Assembly: GCF_900231165.1 (NCBI RefSeq)
Contig: NZ_LT960614.1
Span: 1,486,550-1,550,549, forward strand
Direction: 5' to 3'
Length of the DNA: 64,000 nt
DNA from: Hartmannibacter diazotrophicus
Lineage (GTDB): Bacteria > Pseudomonadota > Alphaproteobacteria > Rhizobiales > Pleomorphomonadaceae
Part shown: positions 51,608 to 59,098 of the stretch, one piece after another
Layout of the letters: every line of letters starts with the position of its first letter
Position numbering within the stretch: the stretch's first letter is position 1
Translations under genes and position numbers: made by a program
Notes under the pieces: generated by a model
Told to the model about the DNA's origin: nothing
Database searches by the model: none
The model's input: the letters and a program-made list of their open reading frames with translations, nothing else

Positions 51608-52609
51608 ATGACTGTCAAATTCGGTGTTCTCGGTGCCGGCCGCATCGGGCAGGTCCATGCGCGTGCGGTCTCCAGCGTCGATGGCGCAAAGCTCGTCGCC
51701 ATCGCCGACCCCGTGGATGCTGCCGCGATATCCGTCCAGTCGGCCTATGGCTGCGACATCCGCACCATCGACGAGATCGCGGCTTCGGACGATATCGACG
51801 CCGTCGTCATCTGCACGCCGACCGACACCCATGCCGATCTCATCGAGCAGTTCGCGAAAGCCGGCAAGGCCGTCTTCTGCGAAAAGCCGGTGGATCTCTC
51901 GATCGACCGCGTCAAGGCGTGCCTGAAGACCGTCGAGGCCGCGAAGGGCACGCTCATGGTCGGCTTCCAGCGCCGCTTCGATCCGGATTTCAGGGCGCTG
52001 AAGGCGGAGATCGACAAGGGTATCATCGGCAAGGTCGAGATGGTCACGCTGACCTCGCGCGATCCCGGCGCGCCACCGATCGACTATATCAAGCGGTCCG
52101 GCGGCATCTTCCGCGACATGACGATCCATGATTTCGACGTTGCGCGCTGGATGCTGGGCGAGGAGGTCGAGACGGTCATGGCGGCCGCGTCCAACCTCGT
52201 CGATCCGGAAATCGGCAAGGCGGGCGACTACGACAGCGTCAACGTCATCCTGACGACGGCGTCCGGGCGCCAGTGCACGATCACCAACTCGCGGCGCGCG
52301 ACCTACGGCTATGACCAGCGCATCGAGGTTCACGGCTCCAAGGGCTCGGTCGCGGCGGAGAACCATCGCAAGGCGAACATCATTGTCGCCAACGAAAACG
52401 GCTATACGCGTCCGCCGCTCCTCGACTTCTTCATGACGCGCTACATCGCCGCCTATGCCGCCGAGATCGCGTCCTTTGTCGCCGCCCTGCAAAACGGCAC
52501 GACGCCCGAGACGTCGGGCCTCGATGGCCTGAGGTCGCTCATTCTGGCTGATGCGGCTCTGGCGTCGGCCACGGAGGGCCGGGTGGTCAAGGTGTCCGAA
52601 TTCGAGTGA
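51608..52609 (+). CDS. mocA: Inositol 2-dehydrogenase, MocA-like
   Basis: Gfo/Idh/MocA oxidoreductase, 333 residues. The NAD loop is GAGRIG (9-14), and the catalytic residues expected from inositol dehydrogenases are in place: Lys93 (CEKPVD), Asp170 and His174 (RDMTIHDFD). It oxidises myo-inositol or scyllo-inosamine in a route to inosose. GAGGAAG precedes the ATG at 51608. It ends the plus-strand moc run; a strong hairpin follows. The gene could equally be named idhA; context favours mocA. Confidence 0.92.
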   Translation: MTVKFGVLGAGRIGQVHARAVSSVDGAKLVAIADPVDAAAISVQSAYGCDIRTIDEIAASDDIDAVVICTPTDTHADLIEQFAKAGKAVFCEKPVDLSIDRVKACLKTVEAAKGTLMVGFQRRFDPDFRALKAEIDKGIIGKVEMVTLTSRDPGAPPIDYIKRSGGIFRDMTIHDFDVARWMLGEEVETVMAAASNLVDPEIGKAGDYDSVNVILTTASGRQCTITNSRRATYGYDQRIEVHGSKGSVAAENHRKANIIVANENGYTRPPLLDFFMTRYIAAYAAEIASFVAALQNGTTPETSGLDGLRSLILADAALASATEGRVVKVSEFE

Positions 52610-52626
52610 GGCGGCCGGAAAAGACC

Positions 52627-52655
52627 GGGCAGGGGGGCGTTGCGCGCCCCTGCCC
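52627..52655. terminator. Bidirectional hairpin after mocA
   Basis: GGGCAGGGG (52627-52635) pairs perfectly with 52647-52655 around an 11-base loop. It lies between the mocA stop and the stop of the convergent gene at 52667. No T run is present. Confidence 0.6.
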
Positions 52656-52666
52656 ACGGCCCTCGC

Positions 52667-53233
52667 TCACGGGCGTTCGGGAACGGGCACGTTGAACCCG
52701 TTGAGGGTGACGGAGACGAGCGCGTAGAGCCCGACCAGGTAGATGAGCTCGTTCGCGCCATGCTGGCCGAAACTCTTCACCGCCAGGTCGTAGGTCGGGC
52801 GCGGCAGGATGCCGCCGCGAAGAAGCGCCTGGGTGACGTCAAAGGCGACCTCTTCGGCCGCCTCGAGACCCGCCGGCTTCACGCCGGCCGAGAGTGCCGA
52901 CAGCCGTTCGGCGCTCACGCCCTCTTTTTCCGCGATGGCGGCATGGGCGTAGATCTCGTAGGCCGCGTTGAAATGCGCGCCCGTGACGAGAATGGCGATC
53001 TGCCGCACGTTGTCCGGCAGCTTCGCGTCCATGGACATCGCCTTGGTGAGATCCCAGATCGCCTTGCCGATTTGCGGCTCGTGAAGCCACGGGTTCCATG
53101 GCCCCATCAGCGCGCCGCTGGCGTGGATGGCCTCGAAGGCGTTGAACTTCTGGCCGATGCCCTGCCGCATGTCCTCGTAGAGGGGCTTCTGGGCTTCGCT
53201 GAGATCGGCGGGTTCGATCAGGGGCAGTCGCAT
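52667..53233 (-). CDS. Carboxymuconolactone decarboxylase family protein
   Basis: All-helical AhpD/CMD-like protein of 188 residues. The core helix pair is around DNVRQIAILVTGAHFNAAYEIYAHAAIAEKEG (about residues 75-105). The CxxC pair of peroxidase AhpD is not present there; an Ala-rich segment and a Glu-x-x-Ala-His arrangement suggest the decarboxylase-like branch. GAGGAAT precedes the ATG at 53233. It converges with mocA and shows no other link to the moc cluster. The substrate is unknown. Confidence 0.88.
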   Translation of the reverse strand: MRLPLIEPADLSEAQKPLYEDMRQGIGQKFNAFEAIHASGALMGPWNPWLHEPQIGKAIWDLTKAMSMDAKLPDNVRQIAILVTGAHFNAAYEIYAHAAIAEKEGVSAERLSALSAGVKPAGLEAAEEVAFDVTQALLRGGILPRPTYDLAVKSFGQHGANELIYLVGLYALVSVTLNGFNVPVPERP

Positions 53234-53787
53234 GGGAATTCCTCATGGTCCGGATTGCGTGACGACACGGGACATGGGGAGGCGGTGCGATGCGTCCAAC
53301 GGAAGATGCACCATATCTTGGTATGGGGTCGCTGGCCCGGACGAAGCGGGCTGCCGCAGATCGCCGGGTCTACCGTCATACCTATGTATGACCGCCGGCG
53401 ATGCACCGCATGCGACAATTGGGCCTGTGACCCGTAGCCGACTTTATTTTTTCAGCGGCGCAAAGCTCCCGGAAAGCGGCGGTCATGGCGAGTGCGCGAA
53501 CGTTTTTTGGTCAAGTTGATTGTTATTCAGGCAAGTCAATAGGGTGCTTTTCGGGCCAAAGGCGGTTGACCATCAATGTCTTGGATGGAATAAAGGACTC
53601 ACGAGTGAGTGAGCATCGCAAGGATGCTCAGGGTCAGCGAATTTCGAAATCTTCGACTGATCTGCCGAAATGCGCTGAATCGTCACGATAAACGTCGTGT
53701 TGACGGATTAAGACGCGCGAATCCCGCCAAGCGCCTGAGTCTCAAGGGCGTCAATTGTTCCATGATCGCTTCGGCGCGTGGAGAGTC
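53234..53787 (+). other. 554-base AT-richer leader of the aminotransferase operon
   Basis: No gene recognised; short open frames at 53485 and 53609 have no ribosome-binding site. The part from about 53430 to 53720 is visibly richer in A+T than its neighbours. It holds a good promoter (53566-53594) and an 8-bp hairpin TGAGCATC/GATGCTCA (53610-53630). The long leader of about 190 bases does not match a riboswitch class that I can recall. Confidence 0.5.
53566..53594 (+). promoter_or_regulatory. Candidate promoter of the aminotransferase operon
   Basis: A -35 TTGACC (53566-53571) and -10 AATAAA (53589-53594) stand 17 bases apart. They lie about 190 bases before the aminotransferase start. It is the best sigma-70-like pair in the gap. 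Confidence 0.5.
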
Positions 53788-55269
53788 ATGCTTGGCGTTC
53801 GGCGCCGGCTGGGACGACAGCTCTCGAGCACAAGACAGGGCACGGATCTTTTGACTGAACTTGCACAGGACACGACCGGGCTTCTGCCCAACCAGGACTC
53901 GCAGCTTTCCGCGGTATCGGACGATGCCAGACACGTGCTTCACCCTTGGGCCGACCTGTCGTCGCTCGGAACTCATGAATCCCTGATCATCAGCGAGGCC
54001 AAGGGCGTCCACGTTGTCGACGGCAACGGCAAGACCTACATTGATTCCATTGGCGGAATGTGGTGCGTCACGCTGGGGTTCGGTCGTGAGGAACTCGTCG
54101 AGGCGATCGCCGACCAGGCGCGGCGCATGGCCTACTACACGCCCTTCGGCGATGTATCGAGCGAGCCGGCCGCCAAGCTTGCGGCCATGCTGTCCGAACG
54201 CTCTCCGGGCGATCTCAACCGTGTTCAGTTCGCGACGGGCGGATCGACGGCCGCGGAGTCGGCGGTGCGCATCGCGCACTATTATCAGAAATCCCAGGGG
54301 CGTCCGGACAAGATCCACATCCTCTCGCGCCGCAACGCCTATCACGGCGGCACCTATCTCGCCGCCTCGCTGTCGGGCAAGCTCGCCGACCGCACGCTCT
54401 TTCACTACGAGACCGACATCGTCCATCACATGAAGAGCCCGGGTTTCGACCCGGACATTTCCGACGTTTCGGCGGAGGCCTTTCTCGCCGACCTGATCGA
54501 CGACATGGAGCGAACGATCGCCGAGGTTGGTGCCGACCGGATCGCCTGTTTCATCGCCGAACCGATCATGGCCTCCGGCGGCGTTCTCGTTCCGCCGCCC
54601 GGCTATCAGAAGGCGACGCTCGACCTCTGCCGCAAGCACGACATCCTCTATATCTCCGACGAGGTCGTGACCGGCTTCGGGCGTCTCGGCCATTTCTTCG
54701 CGTCCGAGACACGCTTCGATATCGTCCCCGACATGATCGTGACCGCCAAGGGGCTGACATCGGGCTACCAGCCGCTCGGCGCCGTGTTGATCTCCGATCG
54801 CATCGCGGCGGCCATGAGCGAGGCCGCGCCCAAGGACAAGCCGGTCTTTTCCAACGGCTTCACCTATTCGGGCCATCCCGTCGCCTGCGCGGCCGCCATC
54901 GCCAACATCGAGATCATGGAACGCGAGGATATCTGCGGCCATGTCCGCAAGGTCGGCCCGTATTTCATCGACAAGCTGAAGGCGCTGCGCAGTTCGCCCA
55001 TCGTCTACGCCGTGCGCGGCGACCATCTGATGGCCTGCGTCGAATGTACGGTCGGCATGGAAACCGGCCCGACGGCCCGCAACATGGCGCTGGCCCAGCG
55101 GGTCGACCGCTATTGCGAGGAGGCGGGGCTTCTGGTCCGGCCTTACGAAAATCTGTGCATTCTTTCGCCGCCGCTGATCGTGACGGAGCGTCACATCGAC
55201 TCCATCGTGGCGATCCTTGGCGCGTCGATCGAGCGCGCCGGGAAGGATCTGCGGGCAGGGGAAATCTGA
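53788..55269 (+). CDS. Class III PLP-dependent aminotransferase
   Basis: Fold-type I, class III (omega) transaminase, 493 residues. The cofactor lysine is Lys321 in VTAKGLTSGYQPLGAV; EVVTGFGR and the phosphate loop GGSTAAESAVRIA are also present. Its members move an amino group from an omega-amine or beta-alanine-like donor to pyruvate or 2-oxoglutarate. The ATG at 53788 follows GGAGAG; the first 50 residues are not part of the core, so a later TTG start is possible. It is 289 bases before the next gene, on the same strand; shared pathway is inferred. Substrate unknown. Confidence 0.92.
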   Translation: MLGVRRRLGRQLSSTRQGTDLLTELAQDTTGLLPNQDSQLSAVSDDARHVLHPWADLSSLGTHESLIISEAKGVHVVDGNGKTYIDSIGGMWCVTLGFGREELVEAIADQARRMAYYTPFGDVSSEPAAKLAAMLSERSPGDLNRVQFATGGSTAAESAVRIAHYYQKSQGRPDKIHILSRRNAYHGGTYLAASLSGKLADRTLFHYETDIVHHMKSPGFDPDISDVSAEAFLADLIDDMERTIAEVGADRIACFIAEPIMASGGVLVPPPGYQKATLDLCRKHDILYISDEVVTGFGRLGHFFASETRFDIVPDMIVTAKGLTSGYQPLGAVLISDRIAAAMSEAAPKDKPVFSNGFTYSGHPVACAAAIANIEIMEREDICGHVRKVGPYFIDKLKALRSSPIVYAVRGDHLMACVECTVGMETGPTARNMALAQRVDRYCEEAGLLVRPYENLCILSPPLIVTERHIDSIVAILGASIERAGKDLRAGEI

Positions 55270-55558
55270 CGCGGATTTTCGAATGCCGCACCCCGGCATG
55301 ATGGTCGGGGCGGGAGGTCTGCAGGCAGGGGCCTCGCCCGGAAATGAGTTGAGAGCACGTTGAGCGCGACCGGTCGGACTCACCGTGCTTTGGGACGGCA
55401 TGGCCCCTTCTGTGCGTGCCTTTCCGCCCATGCATGCGACAGCCGTTCGCATGCCAGCCGAAGAAGCGTCGGCACAAGGCGCCCGAGCAATCTTGATAAC
55501 GCGACCAACCGAGGCGCGGACCATGACGGTTCGCGTCGACTGACAGGAGTGATCAGAC

Positions 55559-55816
55559 ATGGAAAACACTTCCCTCGTCGTCGACTGCCGTGGCCTTTCA
55601 GCCGCCTTGTCGGTTCTCAGAGTCAAGCAGGCGATGAGCTGCTACGAGGAGGCAGACAGCGCCTTCGGTGTCGTCATTGACCCCGACCTGCATACGAGTG
55701 TTTCAGACGCGCTGGGGCCGGACGGCAGCAATGTCCGGTTCATGATGGACGAGCAGGATGTCGCTCTTTCCCAGCTGCGAGAAATGCCGGCGCGCGTCGG
55801 GACGTCCGATGATTGA
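55559..55816 (+). CDS. Small TusA-like protein lacking the Cys-Pro motif
   Basis: An 85-residue protein with AGGAG 9 bases before its ATG. It shows TusA/SirA-like spacing: DCRGLSAALSVLRVKQAM (residues 9-26) lines up with the family pattern Asp-x-Arg-Gly-Leu-x-Cys-Pro-x-Pro-Val-Leu-x-x-Lys, followed by a beta-strand region (FGVVIDPD). But the sulfur-carrying Cys-Pro is replaced by Ala-Ala, and the next Pro by Ser. Cysteines remain at residues 10 and 28. The decarboxylase start overlaps its stop by 8 bases. It may be a scaffold or a non-canonical carrier. The family link is by eye only; otherwise it is an unknown small protein. Confidence 0.7.
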   Translation: MENTSLVVDCRGLSAALSVLRVKQAMSCYEEADSAFGVVIDPDLHTSVSDALGPDGSNVRFMMDEQDVALSQLREMPARVGTSDD

Positions 55817-57107
55817 GGAAAGCGGTTCAACTCCGGGCGGCATTGCGGAAACCTCTCCGCCGAGCCGCCCGACCGGGCAGGGCGATATAGCCTCCAGGAA
55901 AAAGACATCAGGCGACGCATGGTGGCGCCGGTCCGATCTCCGTTACGAGGCGGATCGTCTTCATCTGGGTGCAACGGACCTCGATGCGCTCGCCGCCGGC
56001 CTTGGAACGCCGGCCTATGTCTGCCTCGCCCCCCGTGTGGCGGACAATATCCGGCGCATTCATGCCGCGCTCGACGGCGCCGGGCTGGATCACCGCGTCT
56101 ACTACGCCATCAAGGCCAATCGCTCGCCGGCACTGCTGTCCTATCTGCGAACGACGGGGCTCTGCGGCGCCGATGTCTGTTCGCCGGGCGAGATGCTGCG
56201 CGCCATTTCCTGCGGGTTTCGGCAGGAGGATATCTCGTTCACCGGCACGTCGCTGAGCAAGTCCGACATCGAGACGATCGCCCGCTTTCCGGACGTCAAC
56301 GTCAATCTCGATTCGCTGGCAAGCCTTGATCGTCTCGGCAAGGCGTGCCCAGGACGCGAGGTCGGCATTCGCATCAATCCCGACGTCGGCATCGGCTATC
56401 AGGGCAACGACATGCTGCTCTACAGCGGGCCGGGTGCGACCAAGTTCGGCATCTACCGTGACCGGCTGAACGAGGCGATCGAGATCGCCAGGGCACATTC
56501 TCTCAAGATCGTGCGCATCCATTTCCATGCCGGATGCGGCTATCTCGACCGGGAACTGGAGCAGTTGGCCGAGGTCCTGAACGCGGCGCAGACCTTCATC
56601 GACGCTCTGCCCGACCTTCGGGAGGTCAATATGGGTGGAGGGCTCGGCGTGCCGCACCGGTCGACGGACCGCTCGCTTGACCTTGACCGCTGGGCCGGCG
56701 TGATCGCGAAGGCCTTCAAGGGCCGGAACCTTCGCGTCGCCGTGGAGCCGGGCGATTTCATCGTCAAGGACGCCGGAGCGCTGCTTGCCACGGTCACCTA
56801 TGTCGAACAGCGCAAGGATGTCGTGTTCGTCGGCGTCGATGCGGGGTTCAACCTCGCCATGGAGCCGGCCTTCTACGGATTGCCCTGCGAGCCCGTGCCC
56901 CTGGTGCGCCGGAACCGCGGGGTCGGTTGTTACACGATCGTCGGCAACGTCAACGAGGCGCTCGACAAGTGGGTCGAGGACCACACGATGCCCGCGCTTC
57001 AGGAAGGCGACCGCCTCGCGCTGATCAATGCTGGCGGCTACGCGGCATCGATGCGCTCCGATCACTGCCTGCGTTCCGACGTGCAGGAAGTCCTTCTGAT
57101 CGATTGA
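55809..57107 (+). CDS. PLP-dependent decarboxylase, Orn/DAP/Arg group 2 fold
   Basis: Fold-type III (alanine racemase-like barrel) decarboxylase of 432 residues. The PLP lysine is Lys102 in VYYAIKANRSPALL; HFHAGCGYLD and the phosphate-binding GGGLGVPH follow. The first 45 residues are polar and low in complexity. At the place where DAP and ornithine decarboxylases have the active-site motif Gly-Pro-x-Cys-Glu-Ser-x-Asp it reads GNVNEALD, so the catalytic Cys seems to be Asn. The substrate is therefore probably not diaminopimelate or ornithine. Start ATG at 55809 overlaps the TusA-like gene. Confidence 0.9.
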   Translation: MIEESGSTPGGIAETSPPSRPTGQGDIASRKKTSGDAWWRRSDLRYEADRLHLGATDLDALAAGLGTPAYVCLAPRVADNIRRIHAALDGAGLDHRVYYAIKANRSPALLSYLRTTGLCGADVCSPGEMLRAISCGFRQEDISFTGTSLSKSDIETIARFPDVNVNLDSLASLDRLGKACPGREVGIRINPDVGIGYQGNDMLLYSGPGATKFGIYRDRLNEAIEIARAHSLKIVRIHFHAGCGYLDRELEQLAEVLNAAQTFIDALPDLREVNMGGGLGVPHRSTDRSLDLDRWAGVIAKAFKGRNLRVAVEPGDFIVKDAGALLATVTYVEQRKDVVFVGVDAGFNLAMEPAFYGLPCEPVPLVRRNRGVGCYTIVGNVNEALDKWVEDHTMPALQEGDRLALINAGGYAASMRSDHCLRSDVQEVLLID

Positions 57108-57178
57108 GATTTTTGGGCGTGCCTGGGGCTGCCGGGCCGCGCCCGCGCGCCAGGTTACACCGCATACGGAGAACAAGA

Positions 57179-58102
57179 ATGAAGCCAGCGCACTCCTTGC
57201 CGGCGGCAGGCCATGGCGACACCAACGTCGCGGCGTCCGAGATACCGAGCTTCGCCTTCGACCCGGCGGATCCGTGGACGTCGACCTTTCAGCTCGGGCT
57301 GAAGAGGGCGGGCCTGCGTGGCAAGACAGTCTACGAGGTTGGCCTTGGAACCGGGACCAACGTCGCCTTCATGCTGGGCGAGTGTGGGGCGGAAAAGGTC
57401 ATCGGCAGCGACCTCGACCCGCGTCTTGCGTCCGTTGCCCGGCAACTCGTGAATGACACGGTCCCCGAGTTCGGCGACCGGTTCCTGGCAATCGAGGGCT
57501 CCGTCAGTCTGGTGGATTCCGACGAGGCGCGGGCGGCGGTGGCCGGCGCGGATGTGGTGGTCGGATGCCTTCCGCAGGTCGCCGACCCCAACGACAAGGG
57601 CTTTATCGCCTTCCGCGACGACCATCAGGAGCCCGGCAGCGAAGCCGCGGTGGAACGGACGGACGATCACATCGCCCACTACTATCCTTGGATCGATTTC
57701 AACCAGTATCCGTTCAACGCCGTGGGGCTCGGCCTCAACGAGGCTCTGCTGTGGCAGTTGAAGGCATACGCTCCGAAGGCCGAGATCATTCTCAATTTCG
57801 GCAGCCGGATCGGCAACCGGGTGCTGTTCCAGTTTTTCCGGGCGAATGGTTACGAGCCGGAGAAGCTGGCCTCGAGGATCGTTCGCCAGAGCGACCGGAC
57901 GGACATCTCCTTCTTCGTCGTTCTGGAAAAGGCGCTGCAGGGCACCAAGCAGGAAGAGGAATTCGTTTGCGAATTCTATGCCGACGGGAAGGGCGAGCAG
58001 CACCTATCCGCCTGTGCTGCGCAGGCGCTTCTGGATGAGAACCCCGATACGCCCCTCTTCCACGAAGTCTGCGTGATCCGGGGACGGCCGACCGGGGCGT
58101 GA
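57179..58102 (+). CDS. SAM-binding methyltransferase-like protein
   Basis: 307 residues with a Rossmann SAM-binding motif, VYEVGLGTGTNVAFML (51-66), and an acidic residue at the end of strand 2 (GSDLDPRL, Asp78/Asp80). The remaining part contains IILNFGSRIGNRVLFQFF and FFVVLEKAL, which do not point me to a known subfamily. GGAG precedes the ATG at 57179. It lies 71 bases after the decarboxylase and probably acts on a product of the same operon. Methyl transfer is inferred from the motif only. Confidence 0.82.
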   Translation: MKPAHSLPAAGHGDTNVAASEIPSFAFDPADPWTSTFQLGLKRAGLRGKTVYEVGLGTGTNVAFMLGECGAEKVIGSDLDPRLASVARQLVNDTVPEFGDRFLAIEGSVSLVDSDEARAAVAGADVVVGCLPQVADPNDKGFIAFRDDHQEPGSEAAVERTDDHIAHYYPWIDFNQYPFNAVGLGLNEALLWQLKAYAPKAEIILNFGSRIGNRVLFQFFRANGYEPEKLASRIVRQSDRTDISFFVVLEKALQGTKQEEEFVCEFYADGKGEQHLSACAAQALLDENPDTPLFHEVCVIRGRPTGA

Positions 58103-58297
58103 GAAACGCCTCAAACCCAGGTTGCGCGATGGACCCTGTCGCAATTGTCCGGCAACTGCCTTGCCGCGAACTCATGGGACGCCTTATCTGATCGTCAGGT
58201 CGGCTTGTTGTTGTCTGGGAACGACCCTTGGACGCCGGCAGGCCGACGTGACGGCGCTGGTCCGTCTCATGCGGTCACGAAGGAAGCAGGGTTCGAC

Positions 58298-58789
58298 ATG
58301 GTGCGTCTCAACGAAATTCGCGACGGCGAGGTTGCCGTCGAGCCGCCGGAAGCCACGGATGCCGGGCTGGTCTTCATCGGACGGATTTCGACGCCGTGGA
58401 CGTCACGGCTCGAATGTCCCCGTCAGGGCCGGCAGGACGGCCCGCTCTGCACCATCGAGGTGTTCGAACCCTGGGTGGCCGCGCTCGATGGCATTTCGAA
58501 ATACGAGACGCTGGAAGTGCTCTACTGGCTGCACGAATCCCGCCGCGACCTCGTGCGGCAAAGCCCGGCGAACGACAGGACGGTTCGCGGAACCTTCGCT
58601 CTCAGAACGCCGGTGCGTCCCAATCCCATCGGCACATCGATCGCGCGTCTGGTGAGCGTCGAGGGCAATATTCTGACCGTGCAGGGGCTCGACTGCCTCG
58701 ACGGCACGCCGCTGCTGGATATCAAGCCGGATCGGTCGATCTTCGTGCCCATCGCTCTGCCGCAGTCCGGCGATTTTGATACCGCCTGA
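58298..58789 (+). CDS. TsaA-like SAM-dependent protein (TrmO family)
   Basis: 163 residues of the YaeB/TsaA beta-barrel family, whose best-known member TrmO methylates N6-threonylcarbamoyl-adenosine 37 in tRNA. The family signature RTPVRPNPIGTS (103-114) is complete, with IGRISTPW near the start and GLDCLDGTPLLDIKP near the end. It is about 70 residues shorter than E. coli TrmO, lacking the C-terminal domain. Short members of this family also occur in biosynthetic and metal-related operons. The frame is open to 58145, but MVRLNEIRDG at 58298 suits the fold better. Confidence 0.85.
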   Translation: MVRLNEIRDGEVAVEPPEATDAGLVFIGRISTPWTSRLECPRQGRQDGPLCTIEVFEPWVAALDGISKYETLEVLYWLHESRRDLVRQSPANDRTVRGTFALRTPVRPNPIGTSIARLVSVEGNILTVQGLDCLDGTPLLDIKPDRSIFVPIALPQSGDFDTA

Positions 58790-59098
58790 GACGCCGAAGG
58801 TAAGTCAGCCGGGCCTTTCGCGCAGCGCCAATGGCGTCGGCGTTCCTCATGCTCAACGACTATTCGCGGCCACCCGCATCTCCAGCCCGGCCCGGCTACC
58901 GGTGAAGGTATCGCGCTCGCCGTGGTCAGCGCCGTGCTGTCGACTTTGATCGCCGCCATTTCGGCGACGGAAAAGGCGCGATGTCCGCCGCACCCCCTCT
59001 TTTTTCGACGATCTTTGATCGAGATCGCTGTCGATCTGCTGCTCTTTGTTAAGACAGGCTGATCAGGCGGGTGGATCGAAGCCGGAGAGATGCGCGAC
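58790..59098 (+). other. Intergenic region before the P-type ATPase gene
   Basis: I see no gene, hairpin or clear promoter in this stretch. A T-rich patch at about 59008-59015 is not preceded by a stem. Confidence 0.5.

Noticed and set aside
53609-53854. Short plus-strand frames before the aminotransferase gene
   Set aside because: No ribosome-binding sites, and they overlap the promoter leader and the aminotransferase start.
55809-57107. Annotation as diaminopimelate decarboxylase (lysA)
   Set aside because: The active-site Cys motif is changed and the gene is in an operon with an aminotransferase and SAM proteins, not lysine genes.
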